Positions 1 through 5,357 of a DNA stretch of 5,387 nucleotides are shown piece by piece (the first letter of the stretch is position 1; each line of letters starts with the position of its first letter). The stretch covers positions 1-5,387 of the forward strand of contig JAEYHP010000125.1 in the NCBI GenBank assembly GCA_023409435.1, given 5' to 3'. The position numbers and the translations under genes are program-made. Under the pieces are notes generated by a model that worked only from the letters and a program-made list of their open reading frames with translations, did not search any database and was not told the DNA's origin. This DNA is from Bacillota bacterium (GTDB lineage: Bacteria; Bacillota; Clostridia; Christensenellales; CAG-138).

Positions 1-1098
1 TGGGAGGGGAATGTACGCATCCCATCCGGATGTGCGATATCCGGAATCATTGCAACGGACGGAACAAGGTTTAACGGACAGGAGATCATCGATTCCATTT
101 CCGTCATGCACGACCGTTCCAACGGACTTGGCGGAGGATTTGCGGGATACGGAATTTACCCGCAGTACAAAGAGCTTTACGCCCTGCATGTTTTTTACGA
201 ATCTCAGGCGAGCAAGGAAGCTTGCGAACAGTTCATGGACCGGCATTACGATATCGTCAATTTATCGCGTATCCCTGTGCGCCCCATGAAACAGATTTCC
301 GGGGAGCCTTTGATATGGCGTTATTTTTTACGTCCTCTGCCCACCAGGCTTGCAAGTAGCCAGCTTGACGAAAACGAGTTTATTGTCAGAAGCGTCATGA
401 AGATCAATACGGAAATCAGCGGCGCGTATGTGTTTTCCTGCGGGAAAAACATGGGCGTGTTCAAGGCCGTGGGGTACCCGGAAGACGTCGGCCGTTATTA
501 CCGCCTGGAAGAATACGAAGGCTACTGCTGGACGGCGCACGGCCGTTACCCCACCAACACACCGGGCTGGTGGGGCGGCGCGCATCCGTTCGGCATGCTC
601 GATTATACCGTCGTGCACAACGGCGAAATCTCCTCCTACGACGCGAACCGCAGGTTTATTGAGATGTTCGGCTACTCCTGCACGCTGCAGACGGATACGG
701 AGGTCATCTCCTATATTCTCGATTATCTTACGCGCAAGCAGGGCATGGAGCTAAGCGAGGTCGCAAACGTCATCGCTGCGCCCTTCTGGTCCACCATCTC
801 CCGTATGGAGGACGAGAAAAGGGAGCGCCTGACGTATTTAAGAAACGCATTCGCAAGCTTGCTCATCACCGGCCCCTTCTCCATACTGGTCGGCTTCAGC
901 GGCGGACTCATGGCGCTAAACGACAGGCTCAAACTCCGTTCCATGGTGGCGGCGCGCAAGGGTGAGCGCGTATACCTCGCCAGCGAGGAATGCGGCATCC
1001 GCGTGGTCGAGCCGGATGTGGAGGAGCTTTGGGCGCCGCGCGGCGGCGAGCCTGTCATTGTACGGCTCAAGCCCGAAGCCATGGCGAAAGTCGTCTAG
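1..1098 (+). CDS. Glutamine amidotransferase subunit of split glutamate synthase (GltB1-type, class II GATase; 5' end partial or uncertain)
   Basis: This subunit hydrolyses glutamine to glutamate and ammonia, which is passed to the synthase subunit. The frame is open from base 1. The first in-frame ATG (106) is too late, because the stretch before it reads IPSGCAISGII with the presumed catalytic Cys at codon 11 (bases 31-33). Further class II GATase signatures, numbered by codon from base 1, are AHGRYPTNTPGWWGG (Arg182), the oxyanion-hole HNGE (206-209) and TDTEV (Asp232). SGEPLIWRYF near codon 99 is, from memory, typical of this subfamily. About 355 residues follow the Cys, close to what I expect for stand-alone GltB1-like subunits. 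No ATG, GTG or TTG precedes the Cys in frame inside the window; an ATG at 11 is out of frame. The start therefore lies upstream, is non-standard, or has been damaged. PurF was considered, but there is no phosphoribosyltransferase domain. Function is secure; the start is not. Confidence 0.9.
   Translation, partial: WEGNVRIPSGCAISGIIATDGTRFNGQEIIDSISVMHDRSNGLGGGFAGYGIYPQYKELYALHVFYESQASKEACEQFMDRHYDIVNLSRIPVRPMKQISGEPLIWRYFLRPLPTRLASSQLDENEFIVRSVMKINTEISGAYVFSCGKNMGVFKAVGYPEDVGRYYRLEEYEGYCWTAHGRYPTNTPGWWGGAHPFGMLDYTVVHNGEISSYDANRRFIEMFGYSCTLQTDTEVISYILDYLTRKQGMELSEVANVIAAPFWSTISRMEDEKRERLTYLRNAFASLLITGPFSILVGFSGGLMALNDRLKLRSMVAARKGERVYLASEECGIRVVEPDVEELWAPRGGEPVIVRLKPEAMAKVV
3..13 (+). promoter_or_regulatory. 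Shine-Dalgarno-like run beside an out-of-frame ATG
   Basis: GGAGGGGA at 3-10 looks like a strong ribosome binding site, but the ATG at 11-13 directly after it is in a different frame from the amidotransferase and unusually close. In the amidotransferase frame the codon at 13-15 is GTA. A GTA-to-GTG change would give a start with normal spacing, five bases from GGAGG. Removing bases 14-15 would give an ATG start instead. Either would yield an N-terminus reading M-R-I-P-S-G-C. The site is seen directly; its use is inferred. Confidence 0.4.
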
Positions 1099-1101
1099 CG
1101 G

Positions 1102-1108
1102 AAGGGGA
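1102..1108 (+). promoter_or_regulatory. Ribosome binding site deciding the synthase start
   Basis: AAGGGGA lies six bases before the ATG at 1115. The open frame runs back to 962, but that extension lies inside the amidotransferase gene in another frame and encodes no family-like sequence. The site therefore supports 1115. Confidence 0.75.
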
Positions 1109-1114
1109 TTTACT

Positions 1115-2620
1115 ATGCCTATCAATTTTCAATATCCGGAATATGAAGTCGTGCGCAATTTTACCCGCTGTATCGCCTGCCGGGTCTGCGAACGGCAGTG
1201 CGCCAACGAGGTGCATCAATACGACGAAGCTGCGGGCGTTATGACCGCGGACGACAGCAAGTGCGTGGACTGCCACCGCTGCGTGTCGCTCTGCCCGACG
1301 CGCGCTCTCAAAATCACGAAAACGGACCATGTGTTCAAGGAGAATTCCAACTGGTCCAGCGAAGCCATTACGGACGTTTACAAGCAGGCGGGCTCGGGCG
1401 GCGTGCTGCTTTCCTCCATGGGTACGCCCAAAGACTACCCTGTCTACTGGGATAAGCTCCTCATCAACGCGTCCCAGGTGACAAACCCCTCCATAGATCC
1501 GCTGCGCGAGCCGATGGAAACGCGCACGTTCTTAGGCAAAAAGCCCACAGGTATCCGGCGCGACGAGAACGGCAAAATCATCACCAAAATGGAGCCGCAG
1601 CTTTCGCTTGCTACACCCATCATGTTTTCCGCCATGAGCTTTGGTTCCATCTCCTACAACGCGCACCACAGTCTGGCTATGGCTGCGGAGCGCCTGGGGA
1701 TCTACTACAACACCGGCGAAGGCGGCCTGCATGAGGATTTTTACAAGTACGGCCCGCACACCATTGTGCAGGTTGCGTCCGGCCGCTTCGGCGTGCATCC
1801 GGATTATTTAAAGGCGGGCGCTGCGATCGAAATCAAAATGGGGCAGGGGGCAAAGCCGGGCATCGGCGGGCACTTGCCCAGCTCCAAAATCGTGGGCGAC
1901 GTTGCAAAGACCCGTATGATCCCCAAGGGGACGGACGCGATCTCCCCGGCACCGCACCATGATATTTACTCTATCGAAGATCTGCGGCAGCTTGTGTATT
2001 CCATAAAGGAAGCTACGCATTACGAGCGGCCCGTCATTGTCAAAATCGCTGCGGTGCACAATGTTTCCGCCATAGCTTCCGGCATCGCAAGAAGCGGCGC
2101 TGATATCATCGCCATAGACGGTTTCCGTGGCGGCACGGGCGCAGCGCCCACCCGCATACGCGACAACGTCGGCATCCCCATAGAGCTTGCGCTTGCGAGC
2201 GTGGACCAGCGCTTGAGGGAAGAGGGCATCCGCTCGGACGTTTCCATCGTCGTCGGCGGAAGTATCCGCAACAGCGCGGATGTTGTAAAGGCTATCTGCC
2301 TGGGCGCGGACGCCGTGTATATGGCGACAGCCCCGCTTTTAGCCTTGGGCTGCCACCTCTGCCGCACCTGCCACCTGGGCAAGTGCAACTGGGGCATCGC
2401 AACCCAGAGGCCGGACCTTGTTAAACGCCTGAACCCGGAGATCGGCGCGGAACGCCTTGTGAACCTCATCACCGCTTATACGCACGAGATCAAGGAGATG
2501 ATGGGCGGCATGGGCATCAACTCCATCGAGGCCATGCGCGGCAACCGGCTGATGCTAAGGGGCGTGGGCCTGACCGAAAAAGAGCTTGAGATACTCGGCA
2601 TCAAGCACGCGGGCGAGTAA
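1115..2620 (+). CDS. gltB: Glutamate synthase central FMN/Fe-S subunit with two N-terminal 4Fe-4S domains (GltB2-type)
   Basis: This subunit catalyses reductive transfer of ammonia to 2-oxoglutarate, giving glutamate, on FMN; it is cytoplasmic. The product is 501 residues, with a start set by the ribosome binding site and a 16-nt gap after the amidotransferase. Residues 19-29 (C19, C22, C25, C29) and 50-60 (C50, C53, C56, C60, then Pro) form two ferredoxin-type CX2CX2CX3C motifs. The rest is a TIM-barrel glutamate synthase domain: TPIMFSAMSFGSIS near 170, KMGQGAKPGIGGHLPSSK at 241-258, the phosphate-binding DGFRGGTGAAP at 335-345, and a cysteine loop at 413-424 followed by GIATQ. That loop keeps the CX5CX4C spacing of the GltB 3Fe-4S site (C413, C419, C424) and has an extra Cys416. 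The amidotransferase and GXGXG domains of classical GltB are absent here and encoded by genes one and five. The symbol marks homology to the GltB central region only. Confidence 0.95.
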   Translation: MPINFQYPEYEVVRNFTRCIACRVCERQCANEVHQYDEAAGVMTADDSKCVDCHRCVSLCPTRALKITKTDHVFKENSNWSSEAITDVYKQAGSGGVLLSSMGTPKDYPVYWDKLLINASQVTNPSIDPLREPMETRTFLGKKPTGIRRDENGKIITKMEPQLSLATPIMFSAMSFGSISYNAHHSLAMAAERLGIYYNTGEGGLHEDFYKYGPHTIVQVASGRFGVHPDYLKAGAAIEIKMGQGAKPGIGGHLPSSKIVGDVAKTRMIPKGTDAISPAPHHDIYSIEDLRQLVYSIKEATHYERPVIVKIAAVHNVSAIASGIARSGADIIAIDGFRGGTGAAPTRIRDNVGIPIELALASVDQRLREEGIRSDVSIVVGGSIRNSADVVKAICLGADAVYMATAPLLALGCHLCRTCHLGKCNWGIATQRPDLVKRLNPEIGAERLVNLITAYTHEIKEMMGGMGINSIEAMRGNRLMLRGVGLTEKELEILGIKHAGE

Positions 2621-2628
2621 GGGGAGGG
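2621..2628 (+). promoter_or_regulatory. Ribosome binding site of the polyferredoxin gene
   Basis: GGGGAGGG starts directly after the synthase stop codon and ends seven bases before the ATG at 2636. It is a strong site that fits close coupling within the operon. Confidence 0.7.
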
Positions 2629-2635
2629 CAGAAGC

Positions 2636-3064
2636 ATGAAGCGTATATTTGTCAACGAACAGTGGTGTTTAGGCTGCCACCTTTGCGAATACAACTGCGC
2701 GTTCGCCAACTCCGGCGAAAAGGATATGGCAAAGGCCCTCAAGGACGTCCGCATCAACCCGCGCATCAAAATTGAGGAAAGCGGGGATATCTTCTTTGCT
2801 GTGGCGTGCAGGCACTGTACGGAGCCGCTTTGCGTCAAGGCGTGCATTTCCGGCGCGCTGACGATGGAAGAAGGGGTGATCGCCATCAACGCCGATAAAT
2901 GCATGACCTGCTACACCTGCGTGCTGTCCTGCCCGTACGGGGCGATCATGCCCTCGGCGGACGGCCCCATGCAGAAGTGCGAGCTGTGCACCAAGAATTC
3001 GTTCGGCGAGCCCGCCTGCGTGTCCGGATGCCCCAACAAGGCCATCGTGTTTGAGGAGAGGTAA
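2636..3064 (+). CDS. Four-cluster 4Fe-4S ferredoxin-like electron carrier (HycB/CooF/DmsB-like)
   Basis: This is a small soluble electron-transfer protein of 142 residues. It has 16 cysteines in four groups: C11-C14-C17-C21, C58-C61-C66-C70, C89-C92-C95-C99 and C115-C118-C128-C132. This is the pattern of the four-cluster ferredoxin subunits paired with formate dehydrogenases, hydrogenases and DMSO-type reductases. No signal peptide or membrane segment is visible. It starts 15 nt after the synthase gene and ends 4 nt before the flavoprotein gene. This placement suggests that it shuttles electrons between the FAD protein and the synthase subunit, doing the job of the Fe-S region of classical GltD. 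The family is clear; the partners are inferred from the operon. It could also be a docking point for an external low-potential ferredoxin. Confidence 0.92.
   Translation: MKRIFVNEQWCLGCHLCEYNCAFANSGEKDMAKALKDVRINPRIKIEESGDIFFAVACRHCTEPLCVKACISGALTMEEGVIAINADKCMTCYTCVLSCPYGAIMPSADGPMQKCELCTKNSFGEPACVSGCPNKAIVFEER
3053..3061 (+). promoter_or_regulatory. Ribosome binding site deciding the flavoprotein start
   Basis: The purine run GAGGAGAGG sits in the last codons of the polyferredoxin gene, seven bases before the ATG at 3069. It argues against the in-frame TTG at 3051, which would overlap this site and add residues before the conserved nucleotide-binding strand. Confidence 0.7.
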
Positions 3065-3068
3065 GCAT

Positions 3069-4298
3069 ATGAAGTATGTCATCATAGGCAATTCCATCGC
3101 CGCAATCGGCTGTATCGAGGGCATCCGCCGCGTGGATAGGGAAGGGGAGATCACCGTGGTGGGCCGGGAGCCTTACCCTGTGTATTCCCGCCCGCTTATT
3201 TCCTACCTGCTGCTCGGCAAGACCGACCGGGAGCGCATGGCCTACAGGCCAAAGGAATTTTACGAAAAGAACGGCTGTGCGTTGTTAACCGGGAAATCCG
3301 CGGTATCGATCGACGCCGATGCGCATACCGTGTCGCTCGACGACGGCAGCGTTCTATCGTATGATAAGCTTCTCGTCGCCACCGGCTCGCGCCCGTTCGT
3401 CCCGCCCATAAAGGGCCTCGACACCGTGGGCGGCTACCACACGTTTTTGACTTTGGACGATGCGCTCAAACTGGACGCGGAAGTGGACGGGGAGAGTGAA
3501 GTGCTCATCATAGGTGCGGGGCTGATCGGCCTTAAATGCGCGGAGGGCATCAGCCGCAAGGTCAAAAATATTACTATCGTGGATATGGCGCTGCAGGTGT
3601 TACCGAGCGTCCTCGACGCGGGCGGTGCGGAAGTGGTAAAAGCACATATCGAGGCGCAGGGCATTACGCTGCACCTTGGCGTCAGCATAGAGGCGCTGGA
3701 AGGCAAAGAAATGCTCTTGACCGACGGCAGGCGCATCCCGTTTACCGCGCTGGTGGTTGCCGCGGGCGTGCGCCCAGAGGTAGAACTCATCAAAGCTGCG
3801 GGCGGCGAAGTCAACCGGGGCATCAGGACGGATACCGCGGGCCTGACCACGCTCCCCGACGTATACGCAGCGGGAGACTGTGCGGAAAGCTACGATATTT
3901 CAAACGGAGCAAACCGCATCCTCGCGCTTTTGCCCAACGCGTACATGCAGGGTGAAGCCGCGGGCAACCGGATGGCGGGCGGCGAGATGGTATTCGACAG
4001 AGCCATCCCGCTCAACGCGACCTCGCTGTGGGGGCTTCATATGACGACGGCGGGCAGCTATATCGGGCAGGACGTCATATACGGCGCGGGAGGCGATTAC
4101 AAGCGCCTGTTCTATGAAGACGATCTGTTGAAGGGCTTCATCATCATAGGCAATGTGGAGCGAACGGGCATCTATACGGCATTGATTCGAAACAGGACGC
4201 CGTTATCGTCAATCGACTTTGAACTGATCTGCGAAAAACCGCAGCTCATGGCGTTTTCAAAAGCCGAGCGGAAAAGGCAGCTTGGAGGTGTACAATGA
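3069..4298 (+). CDS. FAD-dependent NAD(P)H oxidoreductase, electron-input subunit of the split glutamate synthase
   Basis: This 409-residue flavoprotein has the two-dinucleotide-fold Pyr_redox_2 layout of NirB-like and rubredoxin-reductase-like enzymes. It opens directly with KYVIIGNSIAAIG, a GxSxA variant of the FAD-binding loop, then YSRPLISYLLLGK at 39-51 and ATGSRP at 104-109. The NAD(P) fold begins at GAGLIG (149-154). Asp172 after its second strand mildly favours NADH. The second FAD contact is YAAGDCAE, with Asp270. I see no CX4C redox disulfide of the thioredoxin- or lipoamide-reductase type, and no Fe-S motif as in GltD. The last 100 or so residues form a C-terminal domain with an IIGN repeat at 359-362. 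Its place between the ferredoxin-like gene and the GXGXG gene implies that it feeds electrons from a nicotinamide to the synthase. The stop codon overlaps the next start (ATGA). The exact substrate is unproven; a separate oxidoreductase role is less likely. Confidence 0.9.
   Translation: MKYVIIGNSIAAIGCIEGIRRVDREGEITVVGREPYPVYSRPLISYLLLGKTDRERMAYRPKEFYEKNGCALLTGKSAVSIDADAHTVSLDDGSVLSYDKLLVATGSRPFVPPIKGLDTVGGYHTFLTLDDALKLDAEVDGESEVLIIGAGLIGLKCAEGISRKVKNITIVDMALQVLPSVLDAGGAEVVKAHIEAQGITLHLGVSIEALEGKEMLLTDGRRIPFTALVVAAGVRPEVELIKAAGGEVNRGIRTDTAGLTTLPDVYAAGDCAESYDISNGANRILALLPNAYMQGEAAGNRMAGGEMVFDRAIPLNATSLWGLHMTTAGSYIGQDVIYGAGGDYKRLFYEDDLLKGFIIIGNVERTGIYTALIRNRTPLSSIDFELICEKPQLMAFSKAERKRQLGGVQ
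4284..4290 (+). promoter_or_regulatory. Ribosome binding site of the GXGXG subunit
   Basis: GGAGGTG lies inside the end of the flavoprotein gene, a few bases before the ATG at 4295. With the ATGA stop/start overlap it suggests translational coupling and matched amounts of the two proteins. Confidence 0.75.
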
Positions 4299-5017
4299 TT
4301 ACGATCGACGCAAAGGGCATGCAGTTCCGCACGCTCAACGAAAAACTGCATGAAGCGCAGGAAAAAGAGGTTTTAATCACGTCCTGCATGGGCCAGCGGT
4401 ATCTTGCGAACGGCCTCAAGGACAAATACGTCAAGGTGAGGGGTATTCCCGGCAACGCCCTGGGTGCGTATATGGACGGCGCGACGGTGGAACTGGAGCA
4501 GAACGCGCAGGACGCCACAGGCGATACCATGAACGACGGACGGATTATCGTGCACGGCTCCGCTGGCGACGCCACGGGCTATTCCATGCGCGGCGGCAAG
4601 ATATACGTACGCGGCAACACCGGCTACCGCTGCGGCGTGCATATGAAGGCGTTTGCGGAAAAACGGCCGCTGATCGTAGTCGGCGGGCGCGCGGGCAGCT
4701 TCCTTGGGGAATACCAGGCGGGCGGCGAAATCTATGTGCTGGGCCTGAATTCGGAAGGGAAGTCCCCGGTCGGCTACTTCTGCGGCACGGGCATACACGG
4801 CGGGGCGATCTATCTTCGCACAAAGGAGCTTCCGCGGGACCTCCCCAAGCAGGTGGCGGCGCGCGTAGCGGACGATAAGGACAAAGCCCATATCGCCAAG
4901 CAGTTGAAGGAATATTGTGAGATATTCAATCTCGACCTTGATGAAATACTCGCGCACGACTTCTTTGTGATCACCGCCGATACCGCGAACCCGTATAAGC
5001 AAATGTATACGCATTGA
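4295..5017 (+). CDS. GXGXG beta-helix subunit of split glutamate synthase (GltB3-type, GltB/FmdC/FwdC-like)
   Basis: This 240-residue protein corresponds to the C-terminal beta-helix domain of classical GltB and is also related to the formylmethanofuran dehydrogenase subunit FwdC/FmdC. Residues 53-150 show repeated glycine turns of the Gx3Gx4-5G type: G53/G57/G62, G76/G82/G88, G91/G95/G101/G107, G110/G114 and G134/G138/G144/G150. Between them are short strands such as GKIYVRG and GEIYVLG. The spacing is close to 19 residues per turn in the first half. In glutamate synthase this domain is structural, packing against the synthase barrel and the amidotransferase; it has no catalytic residues of its own. 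The C-terminal part (about 178-240) is charged and probably helical. It is the last gene of the operon and is followed 15 nt later by a strong hairpin. An FwdC function is unlikely, because no other formylmethanofuran dehydrogenase subunit is nearby. Confidence 0.92.
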   Translation: MITIDAKGMQFRTLNEKLHEAQEKEVLITSCMGQRYLANGLKDKYVKVRGIPGNALGAYMDGATVELEQNAQDATGDTMNDGRIIVHGSAGDATGYSMRGGKIYVRGNTGYRCGVHMKAFAEKRPLIVVGGRAGSFLGEYQAGGEIYVLGLNSEGKSPVGYFCGTGIHGGAIYLRTKELPRDLPKQVAARVADDKDKAHIAKQLKEYCEIFNLDLDEILAHDFFVITADTANPYKQMYTH

Positions 5018-5032
5018 ATAAAAATAAGAAAA

Positions 5033-5068
5033 CGGCCCATGCGCGAAATGTGCATGGGCCGCTTGTTG
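5033..5068 (+). terminator. Hairpin terminator at the end of the operon, probably bidirectional
   Basis: CGGCCCATGCGC (5033-5044) pairs with 5050-5061 through 12 base pairs, one of them G-T, around a five-base loop. The + strand continues with only a weak T-rich run (CTTGTTGT). On the minus strand the same hairpin is followed by TTTTCTTATTTTT, a much better T-tract. It probably ends the operon transcript and may also stop transcription arriving from the right. Confidence 0.8.
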
Positions 5069-5082
5069 TCACCATTCGTTTT

Positions 5083-5171
5083 GTCATTCTGAGCCGAAGG
5101 CGAAGAATCCGACTCTCGCTATTAACCCTCAATATAGGTGCTTCAAGATCGTTCGCTTTGCTAAGGATGAC
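5083..5171. repeat. Imperfect inverted repeat, REP/MITE-like
   Basis: The left arm (5083-5109, beginning GTCATTCTGAGCC) and the right arm (5147-5171, ending AAGGATGAC) are imperfect reverse complements of about 25 bases. They differ by a few substitutions and two gaps and are separated by about 37 bases. The left arm closely resembles the 'GTCATTCTGAGCGAAG...GAAGAATC' palindromic intergenic repeats that I recall from many bacterial genomes. There is no transposase and no coding content. It is probably a decayed, non-autonomous repeat unit; family membership comes from memory and was not searched. Confidence 0.6.
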
Positions 5172-5202
5172 GGGAAAAGGACTTTGTAGGGGAAAAGGGT
5201 CA

Positions 5203-5218
5203 TTGCTTTTAATAGCAA
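5203..5218. repeat. Small hairpin
   Basis: TTGCT (5203-5207) pairs with AGCAA (5214-5218) around TTTAAT. At five base pairs it is weak and may be chance. It is listed because it lies in a run of stronger hairpins. Confidence 0.3.
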
Positions 5219-5229
5219 GGAAGGGGCGT

Positions 5230-5296
5230 GGGGATCGGTTGTGCAGCTTTGGCTGCACATCAGTCCTTGTAAGATCCCCGAATGTACCATTCGGGG
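5230..5296. other. Nested and competing inverted repeats; candidate structured RNA or repeat element
   Basis: GGGGATC (5230-5236) is complementary to GATCCCC (5273-5279). That pairing encloses a perfect hairpin, TGTGCAGC (5240-5247) with GCTGCACA (5252-5259), loop TTTG. CCCCGAATG (5276-5284) forms a second perfect 9-bp hairpin with CATTCGGGG (5288-5296), loop TAC. The outer stem and this second hairpin share bases 5276-5279 and cannot both form. The layout resembles an attenuator, but no T-tract follows directly, so it may equally be part of a mobile repeat. The stretch has no convincing gene. Confidence 0.4.
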
Positions 5297-5316
5297 GCAC
5301 GCAGTTTCCCCACATT

Positions 5317-5357
5317 AAAAAAATACCGTCGGCGCTCTGAAGCGCCGATACCTTTTT
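5317..5357. terminator. Bidirectional intrinsic terminator candidate
   Basis: TCGGCGCT (5329-5336) pairs perfectly with AGCGCCGA (5341-5348) around CTGA. On the + strand TACC and T5 (5353-5357) follow. On the minus strand the hairpin is followed by CGGTA and T7 (complement of A7 at 5317-5323). It looks like a terminator usable in both directions. No gene ending here is visible in the window. Confidence 0.65.

Noticed and set aside
106..108. ATG as the start of the amidotransferase
   Set aside because: It would delete the catalytic Cys and the conserved IPSGCAISG segment, which is in frame just upstream.
11..289. Small ORF starting at the ATG next to the SD-like run
   Set aside because: It runs out of frame through the start of the amidotransferase gene, and its product has no recognisable features.
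962..1114. Upstream in-frame extension of the synthase gene
   Set aside because: It lies inside the amidotransferase gene in another frame, encodes no family-like sequence, and a good ribosome binding site marks 1115.
3051..3068. TTG start for the flavoprotein
   Set aside because: It overlaps the likely ribosome binding site. ATG at 3069 begins directly at the FAD-binding strand.
2669..3154. Minus-strand ORF opposite the polyferredoxin
   Set aside because: It is antisense to a gene with 16 well-placed cysteines, crosses two genes and has no motif.
4373..5014. Long minus-strand ORF opposite the GXGXG gene
   Set aside because: It is a shadow of a clearly conserved + strand gene; the His/Arg/Ala-rich product matches no family I know.
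4295..5017. Formylmethanofuran dehydrogenase subunit C
   Set aside because: It shares the GXGXG fold, but the operon context is glutamate synthase and no other Fwd/Fmd subunits are present.
4971..5340. ORFs on both strands across the non-coding tail
   Set aside because: They read through palindromic repeats and terminators. The Arg/Leu/Ser-rich strings are typical of repeat-derived false ORFs.
5083..5348. CRISPR array
   Set aside because: The repeats are inverted and of different sequence, with no regularly spaced direct repeats.
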